Below, one piece after another: positions 55,106-64,000 of a stretch of DNA of 64,000 nucleotides. The notes under the pieces are model-generated. The model had not been told where the DNA came from and did no database searches. It saw only the letters and a list, made by a program, of their open reading frames with translations. The stretch's first letter is position 1, and every line of letters starts with the position of its first letter. The stretch covers positions 14,098,680-14,162,679 of the forward strand of contig NC_082703.1 in NCBI RefSeq assembly GCF_949987515.2. The letters are read 5' to 3'. The translations under genes and the position numbers were made by a program. Origin of the DNA: Delphinus delphis. Taxonomy: Eukaryota > Chordata > Mammalia > Artiodactyla > Delphinidae.

Positions 55106-55549
55106 ATTAATAGCAGGGTTCAGTCATGTGTGTGTGTCTATGTGTGTGTGTTTACTGAGGTGGGAGGGGGGAATTCCTAAATAAAAACAAGAATTTACAA
55201 TTGGCCTTACAATTTTTTACAAGTGTTTTCTAGTCGCCCAGTTGGTTTGTAGAATAAAACTCATGACACTAGTTTGTTTTTTGGTTGGACACTATGAAAT
55301 CACCATTTTGTGGGGCAAAAACTACTGAATATTGGCAATTTCATAAGTGTCAACCTAATAAGTCAGCTAAAAGCCTGGTGACTGCGTGTGCAGTGTGATT
55401 TCAGGAGTTCTACAAAGGACCTATAACCTTAAAATTAGATCAAGCTTCCTGTTTCATGAGTAAATAAGTTAATAACCATATAATAATAAGTAGTAAACAA
55501 TACACATCATAATTTGAAATAAAGTACAAATGAACAACATCAGAGTCTT
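55106..55549. other. Unassigned sequence with a short (TG)n
   Basis: GT-rich at 55127-55152, otherwise unrecognised. Confidence 0.4.
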
Positions 55550-56280
55550 TCCTTTGAGCTAAAAGAGACCAGCAAGCAGCAGAACCCACGTGCCTAAAAG
55601 GGGGCATGGAAAGGAGGGGGCTGTCCTCTAAGGAGTCTCTGTAACAACGTTACCAACCTTCTGGGGCTACCCTTTCTGGAAGGTCATTTTTCCAGCTTGA
55701 GTCAGTGTATTGGCTGAGGAGGGGTGTTCTCAGGTCCATGCAGATCCACTGGATCCTCACTAATCTCTGCTGTGGGGAGGCTGGATTATTCCTCATCCAA
55801 ACTCATGGCCACTAAGGTATGACTGGTCCTGCTGTATGGCCTTTTGGGTTGAGATTGAGAGACTGAACATACAAAGGGACAATGACCAGGCTGTAGGTAA
55901 AACTAGGCTCTGACCCACCAACTGCAGCAACTGCCCAGGAAATCACCTCCTTACCTACCATAACGAGCCCAGGAAGCCAGCCTGCTATAAGTGAGATGTA
56001 CAGAAGGTCAGACTGCTCTCTCTAGTGACAATCCAGGAACACAAACAATAACTTCCATAATAATCAGCCCCAAATGGACAGAACTTGGGTGATAACTGAC
56101 AGCTTCCCTGTCTCTGCTTCCAACTTAGGACCAACCAGAGAAAGCCAAACATCCACCGTTAGCCAATCACACGGATGCCTTACTAGTTAGCCTGCCGACA
56201 GCTTCCTCACGCCAGCAGCCTCCAACCAGGGCACACCTGAAGCTTTCCCTTTTTTCCATTAAAAAACTTCCCCATTCCTC
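55550..56280 (+). mobile_element. ERV LTR, possibly ERVL/MER21-like
   Basis: CACCAACTGCAGCAACTGCC, AGCCAATCACACGGATGCCT (CCAAT box), CCAGCAGCCTCCAACCAGGG and CATTAAAAAACTTCCCC, in the order of an LTR I recall. No TSD; limits approximate. Confidence 0.45.
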
Positions 56281-57379
56281 TGCCTTAATGTGCCAAAACA
56301 CAGAGTGGGTGTACCACTCAAGGTTCATGGTTGCAAATAAGAGAAACCAACTCTGGTCCACTTAAGCAGAAGGGGAATTGACTACATGCATTCATTCATG
56401 TGGGAGTGACCTTACCCAGAAAACAGGTGAATGTTGTTTTTGGCAGAGCAAACAAAAACTTAGATAATACAGTGGTCTGTAGTCCTCCAAAGGCCCATTG
56501 TATTTAAACAGATATACTGAATATTATCTATGGTAGTAACATTTCATGGTCAAAGGTGTGGGAGAGGGGGTGGGGGCAGGGAGATGATCAGGAAACAAGT
56601 CTAAAAAGGCACCGTAGAGGTGCAGTGGGGGGTTGGGAGGTGAAAAGCTTATAAGTGGGAAGCAGGCAACTCTTAGAAGCTATGTGTCTACACACAGGCC
56701 AGATCCCCAGGTCATAGGAGAGGACAGCTGGCAGCCAGAAGGTCAGCAAAGCCAAACTACAGAAAGAGACTGGTTAAGATGGGCCATTACTGCCGCTGGT
56801 CATGGGATGCCCGCACACTGGGGCAGGAAACAAATTCCTGTTGCTTTGTTTCATTTGCTCCAACCTCAGAATCCTAGGCTTTCTGGTCCTCCCAAGACTC
56901 ATCCATCAGTAGATCTCCCACAGATATGCAGATGGCAGGCTGGCAGGTGCCCACATGTAGGGCACTGTCGTCGCTGTGATTTCAGGCTATGCTTGAGCCC
57001 CAGGACAGCACTAGCTTTTGAAGCTGCTTGTTTAATGTTGCATGCTATTTGATTTGGGTTCCCATCGGGCCTAGCTCACTGTTGCTCTGGGTAGTGTTTG
57101 CCCATCAGGCAAGTGTATTTTTTAATCTTCTGATCTTTGACTTATCCTTCTGGGGCAAGGGGAGAGGCCACTCATTCCTTTTATTCTTTCTCTTTCCCTC
57201 CAGGGTCATGGGTCCTGGAATCTGAAGCCCTTTCTAACTTCTGACCAGTCTGTAGAATTTTCTTAACTAATTCATTTTTACTCAACTTTCTTATTATTCA
57301 CAGGGCTTCCCTTCATCAGCTGTGCCCAGGTTCCCTAGCGGGGAAGACTATGTTTTTTCTGCATAATTAGTGCAATCAT
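56281..57379. other. Unassigned, possibly old repeat-rich
   Basis: The run from 56320 (AAGGTTCATGGTTGCAAATA) to 57000 (CTGGTCATGGGATGCCCGCA) recalls an old dispersed repeat, not identified. Frames at 56633-57052 have no domain. Confidence 0.4.
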
Positions 57380-57699
57380 TTATTTTGTGCAATGCTTTAC
57401 TGTTTAGAATTTCACATACATTCTCTTATATAACAGTAACAACACTGCGATGAGACCCTTACTACGATAGCTATTTTCTAACAGGATATGCATACACAGG
57501 GAGTGTATACTATCAAGATTTAAATATTTAAAAGGAGAGAGCTAGGAAAAACCCAATCTTATTGCACACTCTGCGCCTAATCAAGATCCTCTCTGATTTC
57601 AGCCCCACAGATAATTGGGTGTCTCTGTCTTTCCTAAGTTGAATGTTCTATAGCTGCAGAGATACTCCAGACATTTCTCCCCTCTGGCTTCAACGCGCT
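57380..57699. other. Unassigned, with a possible MIR piece
   Basis: TTCACATACATTCTCTTATA near 57411 resembles an antisense MIR core. Nothing else recognised. Confidence 0.4.
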
Positions 57700-57990
57700 T
57701 TATTTATATTTGTAAAATCTCACAGCAGAAACGCCACTGTCCCCTCAGTCACATCAATCTCTGCTCTTTCTGTGTGCTACCACCGAACTGTACACAGGCT
57801 GGCTTGCTTAGTGTATGCCTGGTACTGGGCTAAGTGGCTTTACATGGAAGATTTCATTGGGTCTGTACAACTCTGATGTAGGTACCACGCACATCCAGAT
57901 TTTACAGATGTGGAAACTGAGGATGTAAATAACTTAAGATCATACAGCTAAGAAAGTGGCAGGGCTGGAATTCAAACATCCATCTCTAAA
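57700..57990 (-). mobile_element. MIR (antisense)
   Basis: ATGCCTGGTACTGGGCTAAG, AGATTTTACAGATGTGGAAA, ACTTAAGATCATACAGCTAA and GTGGCAGGGCTGGAATTC follow the MIR reverse complement. Confidence 0.88.
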
Positions 57991-58084
57991 CAGGAAAGTT
58001 AAGAGAATAAATCCTAAGAATTCTTATCAGGAGAAATGTTTTCCCCTTTTTTCTTTTCTTCTTTCTTTTCTTTTTACTATATCT

Positions 58085-58205
58085 ACTTGAAAAGACGGAT
58101 GTTAGCTGAACCTATTGTGGTCATCAATTCACAATATATGTAAATCATGCTGTATGCCTTAAACTTATACAGTGATGTGTGTCAATTATTTCTCAATCAA
58201 ACTAG
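58085..58205 (+). mobile_element. L1 3' tail fragment
   Basis: GACGGATGTTAGCTGAACCT, ATTGTGGTCATCAATTCACA, TATGTAAATCATGCTGTATG and GTGTCAATTATTTCTCAATC match the 3' end of a middle-aged L1. Confidence 0.8.
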
Positions 58206-58234
58206 AACCTCCCCCCCGCCACACACACAAATAT

Positions 58235-58440
58235 CTACCTGTCTGACCCCTGCGCCTGAGTTCTTCATCTCTATATGCCACTGCCTTTTTGTCCATACGT
58301 TGGCTTCCTCCAAAGGCTTCTAGACTGTTGAGGACAAGTGCCATGACTTCTATATTTTGCACCTAAGACTAGTGCCTGGAATATAAGTGGCCCTCAATAG
58401 ATACTTGTTGAATGAATGGATGGATGAATGAATGAGTATG
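58235..58440 (+). mobile_element. L2 3' tail
   Basis: CTAGACTGTTGAGGACAAGT, GCCATGACTTCTATATTTTG, TAGTGCCTGGAATATAAGTG and TGTTGAATGAATGGATGGAT. Confidence 0.8.
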
Positions 58441-59459
58441 CTCTGGGGCATTTTCGAAAATGTAATTTTCAGGGATCAAGTGAATATCATTGCTTGAGAT
58501 GCCCAGTGGGCTGAATAGTATGTTGGCTCAGAACTGTGAACTCTCCTCTAGTTTCCTGAGAGATGAGGTTGTTTTCGGCAGCCTGGGTGTGGTCGTTTCC
58601 CAACCAATGTCTTGTTTTTCTTCCTGTTGAGTGAGAACAGATATACTAGCCATGTGTATCATGAGGACATTATGAAAAAAACTGGGGGAATCCTAGGAAT
58701 AAAAAGTTTTAAACAAACTAAAGGTATTTAAAATATGTATCACATGTGGATTGACTTGTAGAAAAGGAGTTTTCTTTTTTTTTTTTGCAAGCAGTCATGA
58801 TCATAATAATTGGGGAATCATTACATACTTGAAAATATGGAAGAAAAACTGTGATGAATATCATGTTTTATATTTCTTTAAACTCTTCCTCATCTCAATT
58901 TTGCTTTTAAAATAACATGGTTTCAGTTGTTTTAGTCTGCTTGAACGAGCCAACTTTGGAGGAAAAAAGGCTTCTCTCTTTTTCATGGTTCTTCTATTTG
59001 CAATCCCCGTCTCATGGTGCTGTCAGCTCCCTGGGTACCTGTAAAGGTTGTAATTATTTAATTATCTGGATAATTAGTTGGATTTTTGTCTTAACGTGTT
59101 TGCACCTTCTTGAAGAAAAAAATCATTCATTTCTTCCAAAATGGTTCAAAGAATAGGTCTGTAAGGTACAGAAATGAAAGGTAAAACTCTGAATGAATTT
59201 ATGATATAATTCCAACTCAGAGAAATCAAGGAAAAACTTAATCCTCTAGCTTTCCTATAGATTTTCCTCCACTGGTGTTTGACTTCTTAGTTTCCAGAAA
59301 AGGTGCCTTCTATGTGCAAACGGACTTCTGAGAGAATTATTTCCAGCCAGTTCTCAGGTTAATACTGAAGGCAAAGAAAATGCCTGGACTTACACATGTT
59401 GGCAACATAGCTTGGAACCAGATTTATGAGGCTCTTTCCCACCTTCTACAGCTTCCTAG
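58441..59459. other. Unassigned sequence
   Basis: A T-run lies near 58775-58785. No repeat or gene recognised. Confidence 0.5.
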
Positions 59460-59595
59460 TGAGCGGTTCTCAGCTGCATCTGAATCGCCCGGGGATCTTT
59501 AAACTTTCTGACCCCCAGCCCCGCGCTGAGATTCTGATTTAGTTTTACTAATGTGTGATGTGGGAATCAAATTTTTAAAAAGCTTCTCAGGGGAT
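59460..59595 (+). mobile_element. MER5A-type hAT-Charlie fragment
   Basis: GCGGTTCTCAGCTGCATCTG, TTTCTGACCCCCAGCCCCGC and GAGATTCTGATTTAG match the first half of MER5A. Confidence 0.8.
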
Positions 59596-59769
59596 TATAG
59601 TGTAGAGCCGAGAGAGAGTCTCTATACAGGAATTTCATGATAACAGAAAAATTTGCCAATGAAAAAACAAAGGGGTGGGAGTTGTCACTGACTGTCACTA
59701 TAGAAAAGCAACATATGAAACGAGAATCAAGTGGAGTCTCTGTCCCAGCCCACCTCATGCTGGTCGCCT
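59596..59769. other. Unassigned sequence
   Basis: Nothing recognised. Confidence 0.4.
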
Positions 59770-59935
59770 AGGTCCCACCACTTAAAGTCTGGCCTGGGCC
59801 AGCAGCAACAGCATCACCCGGAAGTTTGCTAGAAATGCAAAATCTCAACCCCCATCCCGGATCTATCGAAGCAGAGTCTGCATTTCATCAAGAGCCCCAA
59901 GTGATTCATCCGCACCTTGAAGTTTGAGAAGCCTG
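59770..59935 (-). mobile_element. MER5A-type fragment (antisense)
   Basis: CAGCAACAGCATCACCCGGA, GCAAAATCTCAACCCCCATC, TCTGCATTTCATCAAGAGCC and TGAAGTTTGAGAAGCCTGAC are MER5A in reverse. Inverse to the 59460 copy 180 bp away. Confidence 0.8.
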
Positions 59936-61015
59936 ACCTAGATAGCCATGGGGGGGGAAGAACAGAATAACGACCGTGGAGAAACATCTATTGGGGTCAT
60001 ACAAAGGCCAAGTGAGGCTCTTGTCCAGCTGGCACATCTTCAGAATGACTCTTGATTCCCAATATTCTCCCAGAAGGTCTCCTGACCCCAGGGAACTTTC
60101 CATGAATGGTGCTTTTCCTGCCACCCAGCTTACTTTTCCTTAAAATGGTGGTTGCAACATGTTTGCTGGTGGTGATGGTGGTTGGTTCAATTAGGCTCAC
60201 CCTCACCATACCTGATTTCTAACTGTGTATTCTATATATTTATATAACTATTCTCTACCACCTTGACACTGGAACTGGCAATGCATTTTTTTCAAGAGGG
60301 AGGACATATAGGAAATAGAATGAATTCCCAAAGTGATGGGAGGTATTTATGAGTCCTATCTCCAGAGGAAATGGCTAACATGAAAAAGGGGTAAAATGTG
60401 CAACGTTTACCCTGGTAAACACTAATAATCTATGAATTGTTACAAAAGAAATGGGTACTTCTGAAGAAAGTATAAAACCTGCAAGGAAATGTAGAAATAA
60501 CATATGCCCACCCTATACTTCAGTTTACATCAACATTGATTCTAAGATACACCATAAATTCAAAAGTGGGGTGGGGCAGAAGAGAAAAACTCTAAATCAT
60601 GTGTAGAAATTGATTAAAGGCCAAATTGATTAAAGGCAATATAGATTAAGGCAAACTGATTTATAAAATGCTGACTTTTTTTTAAAGTATGCTTTAGAAT
60701 TAAGTACCACGTAAGCTTTAAATGTGATGGATCACTGCTTAACTTATATCTGTTTTTCTTTACTAGGACCCAGTAGAAAGCTCACTCGGAATCATTTTAA
60801 TAGGGTTAAAATCTTTTGGAAACTTTTTTTTCCAACTATTGCTTTGTTTATATTGACTTTGACTTCAGTATTATGGGGCTTTAGAGTGGTTCTACAATAA
60901 AAGCCTGTGACCCTTAACTTCAAGTGAGATGGTATGACTTGAGTCAAACAGTACATGACAATTTGGGATGGAGGGAGGGACTCTATTCAGAGGCTGTAAC
61001 TGTCCTGTTTTCATT
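59936..61015. other. Unassigned, with a short imperfect tandem
   Basis: A motif AAATTGATTAAAGGC recurs near 60607 and 60623 with a weaker third copy near 60641. No gene or repeat otherwise recognised. Confidence 0.45.
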
Positions 61016-61165
61016 TTTAAAAATTAATAGCTAATATTTATTGAGCCCTTATCACGTGCCAGCACAAGCATCTTCCTATTTAATCTTCACAGTAAACTAA
61101 TGAGTTAGGTTCCATTACTTTTTTCACATTACAGCTGAATAAATGAGGCTCGGAGAGTTTAATTA
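61016..61165 (-). mobile_element. MIR (antisense)
   Basis: AATAGCTAATATTTATTGAG, GCCCTTATCACGTGCCAGCA, TATTTAATCTTCACAGTAAA and GAATAAATGAGGCTCGGAGA. Confidence 0.88.
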
Positions 61166-61186
61166 AATCATCCAAATATGTTTTAC

Positions 61187-61408
61187 GGGCTTCCCTGGTG
61201 GCGCAGTGGTTGAGAGTCCGCCTGCCGATGCAGGGGACATGGGTTCGTGCCCCGGTCCGGGAAGATCCCACATGCCGCGGAGCGGCTGGGCCCGTGAGCC
61301 ATGGCCGCTGAGCCTGCGCGTCCGGAGCCTGTGCTCCGCAACGGGAGCGGCCACAACAGTAAGAGGCCCGCGTACCACAAAAAAAGACACAAATAAAACA
61401 AAAAAACA
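61187..61408 (+). mobile_element. CHR-type SINE, short subtype
   Basis: Sense copy. TSD CAAATATGTTTTAC at 61173-61186 and 61409-61422, an exact 14-bp match. The body is close to those at 1, 1090, 4440 and 23110. Confidence 0.97.
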
Positions 61409-61422
61409 CAAATATGTTTTAC

Positions 61423-61630
61423 AAGGCCGCAAGTGAAAACAAATACATAAACAAAAACCAGTCCTTTGTTTTCCAACTATCCTGTCAGTCTTGGTCACGT
61501 TCATGTGTACCTGGAATTCGCTAGCCAGTATTGCCAGCTTCTGAAGACAATCAAGATTCATTCCACTTTCCTAAACTAGGCAATGTCTATCTTTTCATAG
61601 CACTAGGTACTCTAAAGTAATGCTAATTAA
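61423..61630. other. Unassigned sequence
   Basis: Nothing recognised. Confidence 0.4.
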
Positions 61631-61642
61631 AATTAAGCCAGA

Positions 61643-61978
61643 GGACTTCCCTGGTAGTGCAGTGGTTAAGAATCCGCCTGCCAATGCAGGGGACACGGGT
61701 TCGAGCCCTGGCCAGGGAAGATCCCACATGCCGTGGAGCAACTAAGCCCGTGTGCCACAAACTGAGCCTGCACTCTAGAGCCCACGTGCAACAACTACTG
61801 AGCCCGCATGCCACAACTACTGAAGCCCACGTGCCTAGAGACCATGCTCCGCAATAAGAGAAGCCACCGCGATGAGATGCCCACGCACCGCAACGAAGAG
61901 CAGCCCCCAGTCACCGCAACTAGAGAAAAGCCGGCGCACAGCAACAAAGACCCAACACAGCCAAAAAAAAAAAAAAAA
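61643..61978 (+). mobile_element. CHR-type SINE, long subtype
   Basis: Sense copy with head GGACTTCCCTGGTAGTGCAG and tail CAACACAGCCAA followed by an A-tract. TSD AATTRAGCCAGA at 61631-61642 and 61979-61990, one mismatch. Confidence 0.97.
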
Positions 61979-61990
61979 AATTGAGCCAGA

Positions 61991-63854
61991 AGTTCCAGCT
62001 TCAATAATGATAATGTGTCTTATTTCATAATTAAACTTAGGATGCAAACATTTGGACAGTTAACTCTTCCCAAATGTAAAATAGCAACTATTTTAAAACA
62101 CTAATTTCTACACAGTTGGTCTTACTTTCGGAGGGGCCTGCATCAAGCCTAACTTTTGAGAAGATACATTTGACTTAGATTTCTAGAGACTGATTTTCTT
62201 CCCTCAACTCATAGGTCAGTTGACAAGGAAACAGTTAAATCAATTATAGTTTGACACTAAATTACCCTCATTATATTAAGAGAATAAAGTGATGGCATCA
62301 GCTTGTGTAGATAAAAGAGAGGATATACTGGGTCTAAATTCTTGTGGACATCGGCCACAGAGTTGAGAGGAAGGAGTAGATCACGTATCCGATTGACCCA
62401 CACGGAGGCGGAAAGGAGTCTGATCCTCTAGGGAACATGATAAACCAGGACCAAGCCACGTAAGTGCTAAACTTGGCTTCTCACCTAAGAATAACAGCAT
62501 TGTGGTGATGACGGCTGATGAAATAATTTAACAAAATAGAAGCACATATGAATCAGATATTTTCGTAGAGATCCCAGGATTTCTGCCTTGAAGGCAAAAT
62601 GATCACGTTAGAGTGATTTCCCCCATGCTTTCTTTGTTTATGGCTTATTTACTTAAGCAAATAAATTAACTTTAGTAATTAACTTTAGGAAACTTCCAGT
62701 TTCCTTAGGAAATCACTAGAAACCTCATCTCCTCTAAAAAGCAAGCCCAGAGATTCAGATTTTATATCAAAATTTATTTTTAAACCTTAGGGATTGACAT
62801 TATTATCTACCTTCTGAGCTGAGTCTAAAATTGTCAGGGAATGAGATTAAATATGGCTACTAAAGATAAAGTAACAGAACCATTGAACACACTTCATTCA
62901 CGGACTTGGGATCACAAATAAGGCAGAACGGGAGGATACTCATTTTCCGCCTTGTTCTGTTTCCGTTTTTTGACAGTATTCAACTAGCTGAGCAGTTCTA
63001 TTAATAGAGGAAAGTGGCACCATTTTAGGAAATACAATAGAAATGAACATAGGAACAATAGGGGACAGGTGCCAGATGGGGACACACAGGCAGTCCTGTG
63101 AGTCTTCCATCAAGTATTCATGAAGGTCTGGGATCCCAAGGACACATCTAACAGTAACAGTCACATGGTTCAGAGCCAATGAGGAGATGTCCTGGAGAAA
63201 TGATTGTCTACAAAAAACTGCCAACGCCTAAGTATAAATTAAATATAATCCCGACCAAGCGTTCCCTGTCATTAATCACTGCGCAACGTCACACCCATGA
63301 CCTCCGGGCTGCATTAAACTCCAGGAAACATTCCTGGCTCTGTTCTAAAGGCCTTGTGTCTGGGCCAGGAGGCTGTGGGAAATAATCAGATTCTGCCCAG
63401 AGGACTGGAGCAGGTCTGCTAGTCCCCCACTGTGGCCCCTTCAAGCCCCAGGAAGTGAGACATTTCCATGAGTTCTGGATCTGAAGATGCCTAAGTCATT
63501 TGACTGGTTTGCCATGTCGTCTCCGTGCTCTCAGTTTACAAGGAGTGCACGAACACTGCAGAGAGAATTTCCTGTGAAAATGAGACTCAGGCATGCTGCT
63601 TGAAGAACCAGAGTCTAAAGAATCCCAAAATACCATGTAGAAATCATAATATTGGCTGCTTCTGGGCTAGTATTCCACCCACAGCTTTAGCTTACACCCA
63701 AAGTGTTTGCAGATCATTATCAGAGACCTTCAAGAATCCATAATCACACGTTGCGGCAGATCATAACATTTACTTCAGGGAAAAAATGGTGCCAAAGTCC
63801 CAGCCCAGAAGTTTTCTATCTCAAGCTCACTGAGTGACTTCATGTTCTCTTTTC
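61991..63854. other. Unassigned, mostly repeat-poor sequence
   Basis: No coding gene or named repeat. The minus-strand frame at 62940-63224 (95 codons) and plus-strand frames at 63179-63385 and 63525-63743 have no domains. 63290-63790 is non-repetitive to my eye. Confidence 0.5.
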
Positions 63855-64000
63855 TTTTAATTAAGCAAAAACAGACTCACAGATACGGAGAACAAACCAA
63901 TGGTTACCAGTGGGGGAAGGAGTTGGGGGAGGGGAAAAACAGGTGAAGGGGCAAGAGGTACAAATTACTAGGTATAAAATAAATAGGCTACAAGGATGTA
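63855..64000 (+). mobile_element. L1 3'UTR fragment running off the window
   Basis: ATACGGAGAACAAACCAATG, GTTACCAGTGGGGGAAGG and AAATAAATAGGCTACAAGGA match an L1 3' region in sense orientation. The element continues beyond 64000. Confidence 0.8.

Noticed and set aside
62940..63224. 95-codon minus-strand frame
   Set aside because: No recognisable family and no evidence of expression; listed as a finding only.

Overview
The window looks like nuclear DNA of a cetacean, or less likely a close whippomorph relative such as hippopotamus. The main evidence is eighteen copies of tRNA-Glu-derived SINEs of the CHR type, known from whales, hippos and ruminants, most with intact target-site duplications (TSDs). 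I see no BovB or Bov-A elements, which argues against a ruminant. Artiodactyl-type LINE-1 (L1) copies and ancient mammalian repeats (MIR, L2, MER5A, MLT1-like) are spread throughout. I find no protein-coding gene, no convincing exon and no functional RNA gene. Every long open frame I can explain lies in an L1 ORF2, a SINE or an LTR. The window is best read as intergenic or deep intronic sequence.

Layout. 0-2.5 kb: a CHR SINE cut by the window edge, then a minus-strand retroviral remnant (LTR, tRNA-Lys-like primer-binding site, leader with about 70-bp tandem repeats) split by another SINE, then an old L1 end. 2.5-10.2 kb: unassigned sequence, SINEs, an MLT1-like pair, a hAT-type transposon and two L2 pieces. 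10.4-15.4 kb: three 5'-truncated minus-strand L1s, one about 2 kb with half of ORF2. 15.5-20.6 kb: L2, MIR, MER5A and a CpG-dense patch. 20.6-28.2 kb: the most layered part. An old L1 5' half is broken by a solo LTR and a SINE, a second old L1 follows, and a younger L1 sits inside the 3' end of an older one. 28.2-30.45 kb: a repeat-poor island. 30.5-39.5 kb: sparse old repeats and microsatellites. 39.5-40.7 kb: two LTRs in opposite orientation. 42.4-48.4 kb: a tRNA-like relic, an exact 37-bp duplication, and a SINE cluster in which two SINEs used one target site. 49.0-56.3 kb: an L1 with TSDs, an LTR, a repeat-poor AT-rich stretch, a 1.85-kb L1 with a broken ORF2, and another LTR. 56.3-64 kb: MIR, L2, MER5A, two more SINEs and an L1 running off the end.

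No genes work together here. What the sequence records is insertion order: old mammalian repeats first, then LTRs and L1s, then CHR SINEs. Several layers can be ordered directly because removing an insertion and one TSD rejoins the older element. I did not find a new biological system. The points most worth a second look are the retroviral remnant with its repeat array, the stacked insertions, the twin SINE site, the tRNA-like relic and the repeat-poor islands at 28.2-30.5 and 52.4-53.2 kb. Family names come from recalled consensus sequences, not a database search. Boundaries without a TSD are approximate.
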